DNA of 64,000 nucleotides from Carnobacterium gallinarum DSM 4847 (GTDB lineage: Bacteria; Bacillota; Bacilli; Lactobacillales; Carnobacteriaceae): assembly GCF_000744375.1 (NCBI RefSeq), contig NZ_JQLU01000005.1:2279496-2343495 (forward strand), in the 5' to 3' direction. The notes under the pieces are model-generated. The model had not been told where the DNA came from. It made no database searches and saw only the letters and a program-made list of their open reading frames with translations. Position numbers and translations under genes: made by a program. This document shows, piece after piece, positions 34,621-43,076 of this stretch (position 1 is the first letter of the stretch; each line of letters opens with the position of its first letter).

Positions 34621-34662
34621 TATGTTTTCATCCTTTCAAATCAAAGTTTCGTTCTTAAGAAG

Positions 34663-34693
34663 AGTATAATCCCTAAAGTGGACTTTAAGTCAA
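34663..34693 (-). promoter_or_regulatory. MerR-type promoter/operator 4 (carboxymuconolactone decarboxylase-like gene)
   Basis: On the minus strand, TTGACT (34693-34688) and TATACT (34668-34663) are 19 bases apart, with TTAAAGTCCACTTTA in the spacer. The -10 is near-consensus. Confidence 0.85.
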
Positions 34694-34730
34694 ATGAAAT
34701 CAATTGCTTTAATTCTAAAATAAGTAATGC

Positions 34731-34761
34731 TTGACTTAAAGTGAACTTTAAGTGGTAAGTT
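34731..34761 (+). promoter_or_regulatory. MerR-type promoter/operator 5 (short-chain dehydrogenase)
   Basis: TTGACT (34731-34736), 19-base spacer with CTTAAAGTGAACTTTAAG, TAAGTT (34756-34761). It is divergent from promoter 4, 37 bases away. Confidence 0.85.
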
Positions 34762-34789
34762 AACTTTATCTAATAAAGGAGGAATAAAT

Positions 34790-35533
34790 ATGTCAATTAA
34801 TTCAGGCAAGGTTGTAATAGTAATGGGGGCATCAAGTGGGATCGGAGAGGCAACTGTTCGCCGTTTGGCTAAAGAAAAAAATAAACTAGTTATCGCTGCT
34901 CGACGTGAAAGTCATTTAAAAGCAATTAAGGAGTCATTACCTCATGCGGAACTTGTCTATCAAGTAGCGGATGTTTCAAAGTATGATGAAGTTCAAAAAG
35001 TGATAGAACTTGCATTAACAACATTTGGTAAGATTGATGTTCTGTATAATAACGCAGGCATTATGCCAACAGCACCTTTAGCAGCAGGGCATCGTGAAGA
35101 ATGGCAACAAATGTTGGATATTAATATTACCGGCGTTCTAAATGGAATTGCAGCAGTGTTGCCGATTATGGTGAAGCAAAAATCCGGTCATATTATTGCT
35201 ACTGATTCAGTAGCGGGGCATGTCGTTTATCCGGATTCAGCTGTTTATTGTGGAACTAAATTTGCCGTACGAGCAATTATGGAAGGCCTACGTCAAGAAC
35301 AACATCAAAACAATATTAAATCAACAATTATTTCACCTGGAGCAGTAGATACCGATTTGTATCAAACGATTAGTGATGCGGCAACAAGAGATGCTGTTAT
35401 GAAAAATCAACAAACGGCAGGGTTTGGTTTAACCTCAGAACAAGTAGCTGATGCGGTAGCCTACGTCATTGCTACGCCTGATAATGTTTCCGTTAGCGAT
35501 ATGATTATTCGACCTACGAAACAACCCATTTAA
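34790..35533 (+). CDS. Short-chain dehydrogenase/reductase
   Basis: A 247-residue classical SDR. The cofactor loop [14 protein letters not shown] is near residues 14-27, the structural NNAG near 88 and the catalytic Ser-Tyr-Lys set in [21 protein letters not shown] near 140-160. The basic residues after the second strand (AARRESH) suggest NADP. It would oxidise or reduce small alcohols or carbonyls. It has its own MerR-type promoter, so it belongs with the aldo/keto reductase in the carbonyl-stress regulon. Clear AAAGGAGG ribosome binding site. Confidence 0.88.
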   Translation: MSINSGKVVIVMGASSGIGEATVRRLAKEKNKLVIAARRESHLKAIKESLPHAELVYQVADVSKYDEVQKVIELALTTFGKIDVLYNNAGIMPTAPLAAGHREEWQQMLDINITGVLNGIAAVLPIMVKQKSGHIIATDSVAGHVVYPDSAVYCGTKFAVRAIMEGLRQEQHQNNIKSTIISPGAVDTDLYQTISDAATRDAVMKNQQTAGFGLTSEQVADAVAYVIATPDNVSVSDMIIRPTKQPI

Positions 35534-35620
35534 TTTCTGTTAGTTAGCGAATTTTGTTGTTTTCCTATAATTAGAGTTATAATATTAAGTAAAGATTAGA
35601 TACCTAAGGAGGCAACTAGA

Positions 35621-36013
35621 ATGACGTACTCAATTGGCGAATTTTCAAAATTAGTTGGTGTAAAGGAACATACTCTGCGTTTTTATGAAAAAGAAGGCTT
35701 AATTCAAGTATCAAGGAACAAAAATAACATCCGAATGTATAATGATTTAGATGTAGGATGGATTGAATTCCTATTGCATATGAAGGGAACCGGAATGTCT
35801 CTGGCTGATTTAAAAAAATATACAATCTTACGAGCAATCGGTGATTCTACGATCTACGAAAGAATGATGTTGCTAAAAAATCAGAAAAAAGAAGTAGAGA
35901 GCGAGTTGGAAAAATTCTTATTTAATTTAGAAGTTTTGACTAAGAAGATTGAATTTTACGAAGATCGTTTAGAGGGGAAAGAATACAGCTTTCGTTTACC
36001 AACGAAAAAGTAA
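35621..36013 (+). CDS. MerR-family transcriptional regulator
   Basis: A 130-residue regulator with N-terminal winged HTH (YSIGEFSKLVGVKEHTLRFY, EKEGLIQ, NDLDVGWIEFLLHMKGTGMS) and a C-terminal coiled coil. It has no cysteine at all in the usual sensing positions. It does not have the 19-bp-spaced dyad in front; the upstream sequence shows an ordinary TATAAT-like element near 35577. It is the third MerR paralogue in 6 kb and could compete for, or regulate, the same dyads. Confidence 0.87.
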   Translation: MTYSIGEFSKLVGVKEHTLRFYEKEGLIQVSRNKNNIRMYNDLDVGWIEFLLHMKGTGMSLADLKKYTILRAIGDSTIYERMMLLKNQKKEVESELEKFLFNLEVLTKKIEFYEDRLEGKEYSFRLPTKK

Positions 36014-36509
36014 AACGTGTCTGAAAGCTACGCTAGCAAATAGGTTCATAATGATGATGGAATTTGTCGTTATAAATACTTACTTATGCATCACATAGGC
36101 TAATTTTATTTTCAGGTTTCCACAATGCTTATTGAAAAATTCGGATGTCACTGTTGTTTTCAGATAGACTCTAGTAAAATAAGCATTCGTATATTTCTAA
36201 ATGTAAGAAAATCGTTGGTCACTCGAGAGATTCAAGTAGGATACTTGTGGTCCCTCTTGAAACAGTCGTTAGTTGTATTCCTCTAGCCATTTTACGATTA
36301 AAACTAGCATCAAATGATTTAGCTCTAGCTAGATTGTTTGATGTTTTTTAGATAGGTTTTTCAATATTGTTCAGTAAATTATTTCTAGTGATGAATTAGA
36401 CTTAATTTTAGATGGTTATATATTTGACAAATGTAGTTTTGTAGAGTAGTTTTACTTTAGACATAAGCTAGTTTTATTTTGTGAAAAAATTATTAAAGTG
36501 AGGTTTATT
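36014..36509. other. 496-base region without a gene, ending in an intrinsic terminator
   Basis: No open reading frame with a ribosome binding site was found. The only clear structure is the hairpin at 36308-36350. The stretch may be the decayed remains of a gene or carry an untranslated RNA; the nrdI promoter should lie in the last 100 bases. Confidence 0.5.
36308..36350 (+). terminator. Intrinsic terminator in the gene-free region
   Basis: CATCAAATGATTT pairs over 13 positions (with G-U) with AGATTGTTTGATG and is followed by six T. It lies 300 bases after the last stop codon, so it ends either a long 3' UTR or an unannotated transcript. Confidence 0.65.
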
Positions 36510-36965
36510 ATGATTCAAATAATCTATTTTTCTTGCTCAGGAAATACTCGAGCTTTTGTTAAAAGTTTGATCGAACATAGTCAGTTGCAACATCGTTTTA
36601 GTGAAAATAATCCAGTGATTGAAGCGAAAGAAATCACAGACCAAACCGAATTTTTTAAGGAAGAACAATCATTTATTGCATTCGTGCCAACGTATTTAGA
36701 TGGTGGCAATGGAATTGACAATGGGACGACTGAGATTGTAACAAATACATTAGGTGAATATATAGCATATGAAGATAATTTTGAGTTGTGCCTTGGTGTG
36801 GTAGGAAGTGGCAATAAGAATTTTAATTGGCAATACTGTCTAACCGCTAAACAATATGCGGAAAAATTTGGTATTCCTTTCTTAGCAGATTATGAACTTA
36901 GAGGAACATCTAAGGACACTGAGCGTATTTATCAAGTTTTAAAGGAGTTAAAAGAAAATGGTTAA
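36510..36965 (+). CDS. nrdI: NrdI flavodoxin-like protein
   Basis: A ~151-residue NrdI. The FMN phosphate loop is YFSCSGNTRAFVK at residues 5-17, and the flavin-proximal loops are FVPTYLDGGNGIDNGTTEIV and VGSGNKNFNWQYCLTAKQYA. NrdI supplies oxidant to assemble the Mn(III)2-tyrosyl radical of class Ib ribonucleotide reductase NrdF. No nrdE, nrdF or nrdH is adjacent, so nrdI is uncoupled from its partners here. Start is ATG 36510; GTGAGG at 36498-36503 is the ribosome binding site rather than a start. It overlaps the next gene by eight bases. Confidence 0.9.
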   Translation: MIQIIYFSCSGNTRAFVKSLIEHSQLQHRFSENNPVIEAKEITDQTEFFKEEQSFIAFVPTYLDGGNGIDNGTTEIVTNTLGEYIAYEDNFELCLGVVGSGNKNFNWQYCLTAKQYAEKFGIPFLADYELRGTSKDTERIYQVLKELKENG

Positions 36966-37620
36966 TAGAAATATGTGTTTGACGGAGCAAAATTTTCAGC
37001 TTTTTGACCGAGAAGTGAAACAATTTTTTAAATTAAAACAAATGTATCCGTTAGAAGAAATTGAAGCAATTAAGCGTGATTATAAAACAACTTGGGATTT
37101 GTGGAAAGCAATTAACTTATCCGCGTATGAAGAGCTTCAGACAAAGATTGATTTAATGAAACCGAAAGTTGAAAGTTGGACAAATGGTTGGCAAGTTAGA
37201 GGGCATTATTGGGTATCTTATCGTAGCATAGATAGACAGTCAGATGCAACATGCATAGGAATTTTATTGAATCGCAAAAATCTTAGAATTAATTTATTAT
37301 GGCAAAAATATAAAGAAAAGCAGTCAGAAGTTTCTGCTAGTGACTATAATGAAAAATTAAATCGTATTCCTGAGTGGGCTAAAACAGTGAATCCAGAGGA
37401 GTATTTTATTTGGACAAGTCGGCAAGAAGAACTAGATGATTATATTAGTTTAGCGACCTATCTAGAGAGTCCGATTGAACAAGCACGAATTGAAACGGAG
37501 TTAGCGGAGGGGGAAACGTTCAAAGTTGGACGAGTTATTCCAAAGCAAGTTCTTATTTCAGAAGTTAACCAATTAATTGCACAAAGTGTTGTAGAGTTAT
37601 ATCCACTTTATGAAGCTTAA
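36958..37620 (+). CDS. HI_0552-like family protein of unknown function
   Basis: A 220-residue soluble protein that starts inside the end of nrdI, implying coupled translation. Its sequence (LTEQNFQLFDREVKQFFKLK, VESWTNGWQVRGHYWVSYRS, YFIWTSRQEELDDYISLATY) resembles what I remember of the HI_0552 family (PF10786), which is found widely in Firmicutes and Pasteurellaceae without known function. The older database label of glucose-6-phosphate dehydrogenase for that family has no sequence support here: no Rossmann loop is seen. Followed by a terminator. Confidence 0.65.
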   Translation: MVNRNMCLTEQNFQLFDREVKQFFKLKQMYPLEEIEAIKRDYKTTWDLWKAINLSAYEELQTKIDLMKPKVESWTNGWQVRGHYWVSYRSIDRQSDATCIGILLNRKNLRINLLWQKYKEKQSEVSASDYNEKLNRIPEWAKTVNPEEYFIWTSRQEELDDYISLATYLESPIEQARIETELAEGETFKVGRVIPKQVLISEVNQLIAQSVVELYPLYEA

Positions 37621-37627
37621 AGCTAAG

Positions 37628-37662
37628 ACAAGTAACCTGATAGAAAGGTTACTTGTTTTTTT
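37628..37662 (+). terminator. Terminator after the nrdI operon
   Basis: ACAAGTAACCT pairs with AGGTTACTTGT, then seven T. Confidence 0.85.
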
Positions 37663-37815
37663 GTATACCGTAATTAAATGGGTTAAGTTATTTACAAACA
37701 AAGGTGTTTCAGGTATAATTGAGTAAATTTTCTGAAAAATTAAATTATGGTTAATTTTCAGAGAGAACATACTTATTTTTAGGATGGAAAGTTAGATGAG
37801 AGGGATGGATGACAG

Positions 37816-38130
37816 ATGAAAAAGATTTTTGCTGAAGCCAATGAATACAATTTAAAAGATTTTTTTATTGAAGAGGGTTTGTCGGTAAGTAGTTTTAGAA
37901 TGGGAACAATTTCTGTTTTACCAGGTGAACGCGTTCCAAAAGAAGGTGTTTCAGTTCATGAAGAAAATGAATATAGTTACATTATTTCTGGTGGTATGAC
38001 TGGTGAAAGTGGCGGAGAAGCCTTTGAAATTAGTGGAGGAATGGGAACCTTGATTCCTGCTGGAGAAGAGCATTGGTGTATCAATGAAAGCGATGTTCCA
38101 TGTGAGATTTGTTGGGTATTGATTAAGTAA
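37816..38130 (+). CDS. Small cupin-domain protein
   Basis: A 104-residue cupin with PGERVPKEGVSVHEENEYSY (first motif, near residues 36-55) and GTLIPAGEEHWCINESD (second motif, near 77-93). The first motif has only one His, so metal binding may be altered. It lies 20 bases before the oligopeptide-binding lipoprotein gene and may be co-transcribed. Function is unknown; sugar- or amino-acid-binding cupins of this size are common. Confidence 0.8.
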   Translation: MKKIFAEANEYNLKDFFIEEGLSVSSFRMGTISVLPGERVPKEGVSVHEENEYSYIISGGMTGESGGEAFEISGGMGTLIPAGEEHWCINESDVPCEICWVLIK

Positions 38131-38150
38131 GAAGACATAGGGGGAGTTAG

Positions 38151-39800
38151 ATGAAAGTTAAAGGGTTTTTGGGGGTATTGGCTTTAGGAGTAGTAGCTGT
38201 GACGTTAGCGAGTTGTGGTGCTAGTACAGATAAGCAAAGTAAGGATGATAGTAAGGTTGGAAGCAAAACACTTAATTTAATGGTTGCCTCAGAAGTGACA
38301 ACGTTAGATTCACTAAACATGTTAGATTTTCCTGATGCAGTAGTACAAACAGCAATTTTTGAAGGCTTGTATGCACTGGATTCAGACGAAAAAGTAACGC
38401 CAGGGGTAGCGAAAGAGTTGCCAGAAATTTCTGAAGATGGAAAAACCTATACGATAAAATTAAGAGAAGATGCAGTGTGGTCGAATGGAACAAAGGTAAC
38501 GGCGAATGATTTTGTTTATGCTTGGAAAAAATTAGCGGATCCAGCAGAAGGTTTGGTTTATAGCTTTTTGATTCAGCAGACTATTTTGAATGGCGCAGAA
38601 GTTGTCACTGGTGAAAAACCTGTTGATGAATTAGGTGTAAAAGCTATAGATGATTATACACTTGAAGTTCAATTAAGTGAGCCAAAACCTTTCTTTACAT
38701 CTGTTTTAACGTTCCCAGTTTTCTTCCCACAAAATCAAGAATTTGTGGAAAAACAAGGTGATAGTTACGGTGCTTCTAGTGATAAGGTGATCTACAATGG
38801 TCCTTTTACAATTAAAGAGTGGAAACAAGGACAACTTGGTTGGGATTTGAAAAAGAATGAAACTTATCACGATAAGAAGAATGTTAAATCGGATACGATT
38901 CACTACGAAGTAATTAAAGAAAGTTCAACAGCTTTGAATTTATATGATAATGATGAGTTAGATGTAGCTACGTTAACGGGTGTTTTAGCTTCGGAAAATA
39001 CAACACATCCAGACTTTATATCTAAACCAACGGCAATAATCAACTATGTACGATTAAATCAAAAACGTGATGGACAAGCAACACCATTAGCGAATGAAAA
39101 TGTTCGGAAAGCTTTGGCTTTAGGTCTGGATAAAAAAACAATGGCTGAAAAAGTAATTGCAGATGGTTCTAATGGGTTAGATGGTATGATTCCATCAGGA
39201 TTTGTAGGGAATCCAGAAACGAATGAAGATTTCCGCAAACAAGCGGGCGATGTGATGAGCTTTGATAAAAAAGCAGCTCTTAGTTACTGGGAAAAAGCTA
39301 AAAAAGAATTAGGTAAATCAACGATTGAAGTTGAATTAATGGTGACAGATGATGGCGTCTATAAAAAAATGGGAGAATATCTACAAGGAAATTGGGAAGA
39401 AAACTTGCCTGGTTTGAAAATTAGTATTCGTTCGATGCCAACAGAAGCAGCCTTAAATTTTGCTAGAGAAAGTAATTACGATATGTTCTTAATTTATTGG
39501 GCACCAGATTATCAAGATCCAATTTCAACGTTAAATGTTTTTAAAACAACGAATGCAATGAGCTATAGCAATCCAAAGTATGATGAATTGTTAGAAAAAG
39601 CTTCGACAACCTATGCATTGGATTTGGAAAAGCGCTGGGAGACATTGATTGAAGCTGAGAAATTCTTATTAGAAGATACAGCGGGTACGGTAGCAGTTAG
39701 TCAACGAAATGATGCAATTTTACAAAAAGATACAGTTGAAGGAATTGATTATCATTCTTATGGCGCGCCAATCGTTTTAAAAGGTGCTTATAAAAAATAA
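38151..39800 (+). CDS. Oligopeptide ABC transporter substrate-binding lipoprotein (OppA-like)
   Basis: A 549-residue extracellular solute-binding protein, family 5. The signal peptide carries a lipobox (VTLASC, lipidated Cys at about residue 23) after GVLALGVVAVT. The binding domain shows GKTYTIKLREDAVWSNGTKV (conserved SBP_bac_5 block) near 105-124 and NENVRKALALGLDKKTMAEK near 312-331. It captures peptides for import by an Opp permease. No oppBCDF genes are adjacent, so it is an orphan receptor, as often found in lactic acid bacteria. Peptide pheromone capture is possible but not shown. Confidence 0.88.
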   Translation: MKVKGFLGVLALGVVAVTLASCGASTDKQSKDDSKVGSKTLNLMVASEVTTLDSLNMLDFPDAVVQTAIFEGLYALDSDEKVTPGVAKELPEISEDGKTYTIKLREDAVWSNGTKVTANDFVYAWKKLADPAEGLVYSFLIQQTILNGAEVVTGEKPVDELGVKAIDDYTLEVQLSEPKPFFTSVLTFPVFFPQNQEFVEKQGDSYGASSDKVIYNGPFTIKEWKQGQLGWDLKKNETYHDKKNVKSDTIHYEVIKESSTALNLYDNDELDVATLTGVLASENTTHPDFISKPTAIINYVRLNQKRDGQATPLANENVRKALALGLDKKTMAEKVIADGSNGLDGMIPSGFVGNPETNEDFRKQAGDVMSFDKKAALSYWEKAKKELGKSTIEVELMVTDDGVYKKMGEYLQGNWEENLPGLKISIRSMPTEAALNFARESNYDMFLIYWAPDYQDPISTLNVFKTTNAMSYSNPKYDELLEKASTTYALDLEKRWETLIEAEKFLLEDTAGTVAVSQRNDAILQKDTVEGIDYHSYGAPIVLKGAYKK

Positions 39801-39840
39801 AAAAAGAGGAGACTGATTTTTTACCAGCCTTGATACAGAT

Positions 39841-39889
39841 AAAAAGCTTGAGACAAAACTTTTTTAAGTTTTATCTCAAGCTTTTTTTA
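39841..39889 (+). terminator. Terminator after oppA-like gene
   Basis: AAAAAGCTTGAGACAAAACT pairs with AGTTTTATCTCAAGCTTTTT; T runs occur on both exits, so it may also serve the convergent small gene. Confidence 0.85.
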
Positions 39890-40069
39890 TGCATGTTTGC
39901 ATTTGCATTTTTTCGTTGGATGATGATGATTGTGGTGTTTACGATACTCGGCTTTTTTTAATGCTGAATCTGCTGCATACCAAGCAAGAGCTCCACTAAT
40001 AATGGTTGCTCCACCTAAAATGGATGCTGCACCAAATCCAATGAATCCATTTCTAATTGCTCGTTTCAT
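39887..40069 (-). CDS. Small membrane protein with His/Cys-rich tail
   Basis: A 60-residue protein: one Gly/Ala-rich hydrophobic segment (residues ~10-32, GFIGFGAASILGGATIISGA) followed by a tail with KHHNHHHPTKKCKCKHA. The tail holds six His and two Cys among the last 18 residues and looks suited to binding metal ions. The ribosome binding site GGGGATGAAAAA precedes ATG. I recognise no family. It is convergent with oppA and divergent from the Fur-boxed feo operon, which makes a link to iron or zinc attractive but unproven. Confidence 0.65.
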   Translation of the reverse strand: MKRAIRNGFIGFGAASILGGATIISGALAWYAADSALKKAEYRKHHNHHHPTKKCKCKHA

Positions 40070-40414
40070 TTTTTCATCCCCTATCTAATTCATTCCTATA
40101 AGCCAATCCTAGCATATTCAATGAACAGATAGCAACTAATAATCCATTCGTGGTTTAGGGAAATCCCTTAAGCCGTTTTGGCGAAGGCGGAAATCAAAGA
40201 GAAAGCCTTATATAATCAGAAGAATACTGACATTTTTTTATGAAATAGATTGACAAAATGGCTGAAATACGATAAATTTAACAGTGTAGTGAGAATGATT
40301 ATCATTGTCAAATGAAAGAAACTTTATTTTTAAATAAATATGTGAAATGATAATCAAACGAAAGTTTTTTAATTGTAGGGATTTAAATCATAAAATTAGA
40401 AAAGAGGCGAAAAA
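40070..40414. other. Intergenic region with the feo promoter
   Basis: No gene. It contains the small membrane protein's upstream region, a short AGGGAAATCCCT dyad at about 40157, and the feo promoter with Fur box described separately. Confidence 0.6.
40251..40309 (+). promoter_or_regulatory. feo promoter with Fur box
   Basis: TTGACA at about 40251 and TAAATT 17 bases on form the promoter. Just downstream, TGAGAATGATTATCATTGTC (40290-40309) matches the 19-bp Fur box consensus (GATAATGATTATCATTATC) at most positions. A second, weaker TGAAATGATAATCA occurs near 40343. Fur with iron would block transcription. Confidence 0.85.
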
Positions 40415-40675
40415 ATGGTGACTGAAAAAATGATAGGTGGTTTGCCATTGGCTTTTTTTGAAATAGATCGGCAGGCAGTTATCCTTAAAATTAAAGGTGT
40501 TGGAGAAATCAAACAACGCTTGGCTTCAATTGGAATTGCTGAAAATGAAGAGATTATCATTGTAGCTAAAAATGCTCAAAGCTGTATTGTTAAAGTCAAG
40601 GAATCCAAAGTTGCTCTTGATTTTAAAATGACAAATAAAATTATTGTAAAGGAAAAAACTGAATGGACAAATTAA
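40415..40675 (+). CDS. feoA: FeoA-like ferrous iron transport protein (first copy)
   Basis: An 86-residue SH3-like FeoA. The LKIKGVGEIKQRLASIGIAE block matches the FeoA G-x-G-x-x-x-R-L-x-x-x-G core, but otherwise it is more divergent than the second copy. FeoA proteins bind the cytosolic part of FeoB and modulate Fe(II) uptake. It begins the Fur-controlled operon and overlaps the next feoA by 13 bases. Confidence 0.82.
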   Translation: MVTEKMIGGLPLAFFEIDRQAVILKIKGVGEIKQRLASIGIAENEEIIIVAKNAQSCIVKVKESKVALDFKMTNKIIVKEKTEWTN

Positions 40676-40905
40676 CCTTAAAAGAAGTCGCAATTGGTGA
40701 AACGGTGCTTGTTCAAAAAGTTCTCGGACAAGGGCCTACAAAAAGAAGATTAATGGATATGGGAATTACTCGTGGTGCTAGTATTTTTGTTCGCAAAGTT
40801 GCTCCATTAGGAGATCCAATTGAAGTAACCATTCGTGGTTATGAATTATCCTTACGAAAAGAAGATGCTGAATTAATTAGTGTTCAACAAAAAAAGGAGG
40901 AGTAA
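40663..40905 (+). CDS. feoA: FeoA ferrous iron transport protein (second copy)
   Basis: An 80-residue FeoA with the canonical core VLGQGPTKRRLMDMGITRGA and PLGDPIEVTIRGYELSLRKE, both strong FeoA signatures. It starts inside the end of the first feoA and ends one base before feoB, with the feoB ribosome binding site AAAGGAGGAG inside its last codons. The order feoA-feoA-feoB shows tandem duplication of the accessory subunit. Confidence 0.92.
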   Translation: MDKLTLKEVAIGETVLVQKVLGQGPTKRRLMDMGITRGASIFVRKVAPLGDPIEVTIRGYELSLRKEDAELISVQQKKEE

Positions 40906-40906
40906 G

Positions 40907-43054
40907 ATGATAACCATTGCTTTAGCAGGAAACCCTAATAGTGGGAAAACAACGCTGTTTAATAGTTTGACTGGATCCAATCAACGGGTAGGGAATTGGC
41001 CTGGCGTGACAGTTGAGCGTAAAGAAGGTAGTCTGAAGTCTGATAAAGCAATCCGTATTATGGATTTACCTGGTGTTTATTCCCTATCTCCTTATACAAT
41101 GGAAGAGATAGTGACAAGAGATTATCTATTAGAACAAAAACCAGATGTGGTTATTAACTTAGTTGATGCTACAAACTTGGAAAGAAATCTGTACTTAACT
41201 TCACAATTAGCTGAATTAAATATTCCTATGATTATTGCCTTAAATATGATGGATATTGTTAAAAAAAATGGGGATACTTTAGATTATAAAAAATTAAGTC
41301 AGAAACTTGGGCTTCCAATTGTTCCAATTTCCGCTTTAAAAAATGAAGGAATTTCTGAATTGATTGAGGAGGCGAAGGCCAATGTAGAGCAGCCTCCAAT
41401 AAAAACAGACTTTATCACATATTCTTCCTCTCTTGAAAAAGTAATAGAAAAAATCGAGAGCCAGATTCAACCATTCATTGGATCAGAAAATATCCGCTAT
41501 TATTCAATTAAATTATTTGAAGCAGATGAAGACACTCTTAGCAAATTAATGAAGATTCCTTCTGAGGCTAAAGCTGAAATGACAAAGTTATCAGAAAGTT
41601 ATCAAGAGGAACTTGATGACGATGGTGAATCGATTATCACCTGCGAACGCTATGAGAGAATTACTGAAATCGTCGCAACTGTTCAAAAAAAGAAAGCAAC
41701 TGGACACAGTACAGTGTCGGATAAAATTGATCGAGTCGTAACCAACCGTTTCTTAGGCTTACCAATCTTTGCAGTGATTATGTTTGGTGTTTATTACTTT
41801 TCAATTTCAACCATTGGAACGCTAGGAACGGACTGGGTAAATGATGTCCTGTTTGGTGAATGGATTCCAAACTTAGCTACAAATTTCTTGACAGGTATAG
41901 GTGTCAATGATGTGGTGATTAGTTTAGTAGTTGATGGCGTTATTGCAGGTGTAGGAGCTATCTTAGGTTTTTTACCACAAATGGCCGCTTTATTTTTATG
42001 TTTGGCTATTTTAGAAGATTGTGGGTATATGGCTCGCATCGCATTTGTAATGGACCGTGTATTTCGGAATTTTGGCTTGTCAGGGAAGTCGTTCATTCCA
42101 TTATTAATTGGTTCCGGTTGTTCCGTTCCAGGAATTCAGGCATCGCGAACAATTGAAAATGTAAAAGACCGACGAATTACCATTATGACCACTTCCTTTA
42201 TTCCTTGTGGGGCGAAGTTACCTGTTATTGCACTAATTGCAAATGCAATTTTTGGTGGCAATGGTTGGCTAGCAGTGTCAATGTACTTTATGGGAATTAT
42301 TGCAGTGATTGTTTCAGGTGTTATTTTGAAAAAAAGTAGCTTTTTCGCTGGTGATCCAGCTCCTTTCGTAATGGAATTACCTGCGTACCATTTGCCAAAA
42401 TTAACTGGTTTGTTGCGTTTGGTTTTAGATAAATGTTGGGCCTTTGTTAAACGCGCAGGTTCGGTGATTTTTGTTTCTTCTTGTATTATCTGGTTTCTTG
42501 GTAGTTTTAGCTGGAGTTTTAATCTAGTCGAAGACAGTAGTGTCAGTATATTAGCCGGAATTGGTCGCTTCTTTGCCCCTGTTTTTGCTCCTTTAGGTTT
42601 TGGAACGTGGGAGGCCTCAGTGGCGACTATCCAAGGCTTTGTTGCGAAGGAAAATGTAGTTGGAACAATGGGTGTCCTAGCAGGAATCGGAGGCGAGGCA
42701 ACTGAAACAACAGGTGGTTTATTAGCAGTATTTGCTAGTCAATATACGATTGTTTCAGCCTTATCTTTCTTAGTCTTTAACATGTTATGCATGCCCTGCT
42801 TTGCAGCCGTGGGTGCGATGCGGACAGAGTTAGGTTCAAATAAATGGACGGTTATGGCTGTTGCTTACCAAATGGTTTTTGCTTACAGCATTGCTTTTAT
42901 GGTCAATCAGTTTGGCAATGTAATCTGGTTACAGACTGGATTTTCATTTGGAACAGCTTTAGCGCTAATTATTTTAGCGATTCTAATTTATTTAATCGTT
43001 CGTCCAGTTGCGAAAGTTAGCAATAAATATGCCGAAAGAGTCTTACAATCCTAG
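40907..43054 (+). CDS. feoB: Ferrous iron transporter FeoB
   Basis: A ~715-residue Fe(II) permease. The N-terminal G domain shows G1 GNPNSGKTTLFN (8-19), G2/G3 VTVERKEGSL and MDLPGVYSLSP, G4 ALNMMD and G5 PISALKNEGI. The membrane part has the two Gate motifs, LLIGSGCSVPGIQASRTI near 402 and the MPCFAAVGAMRTE region near 630. It imports ferrous iron through the cytoplasmic membrane. Start ATG 40907 follows AAAGGAGGAGTAAG; an earlier in-frame start at 40880 lies before that site. Controlled by the Fur box upstream of feoA. Confidence 0.95.
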   Translation: MITIALAGNPNSGKTTLFNSLTGSNQRVGNWPGVTVERKEGSLKSDKAIRIMDLPGVYSLSPYTMEEIVTRDYLLEQKPDVVINLVDATNLERNLYLTSQLAELNIPMIIALNMMDIVKKNGDTLDYKKLSQKLGLPIVPISALKNEGISELIEEAKANVEQPPIKTDFITYSSSLEKVIEKIESQIQPFIGSENIRYYSIKLFEADEDTLSKLMKIPSEAKAEMTKLSESYQEELDDDGESIITCERYERITEIVATVQKKKATGHSTVSDKIDRVVTNRFLGLPIFAVIMFGVYYFSISTIGTLGTDWVNDVLFGEWIPNLATNFLTGIGVNDVVISLVVDGVIAGVGAILGFLPQMAALFLCLAILEDCGYMARIAFVMDRVFRNFGLSGKSFIPLLIGSGCSVPGIQASRTIENVKDRRITIMTTSFIPCGAKLPVIALIANAIFGGNGWLAVSMYFMGIIAVIVSGVILKKSSFFAGDPAPFVMELPAYHLPKLTGLLRLVLDKCWAFVKRAGSVIFVSSCIIWFLGSFSWSFNLVEDSSVSILAGIGRFFAPVFAPLGFGTWEASVATIQGFVAKENVVGTMGVLAGIGGEATETTGGLLAVFASQYTIVSALSFLVFNMLCMPCFAAVGAMRTELGSNKWTVMAVAYQMVFAYSIAFMVNQFGNVIWLQTGFSFGTALALIILAILIYLIVRPVAKVSNKYAERVLQS

Positions 43055-43076
43055 TAAGAGAAATGAGGGGAAAACT

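Noticed and set aside
41794-42096. Minus-strand 100-codon open frame inside feoB
   Set aside because: Antisense shadow of the FeoB membrane region.
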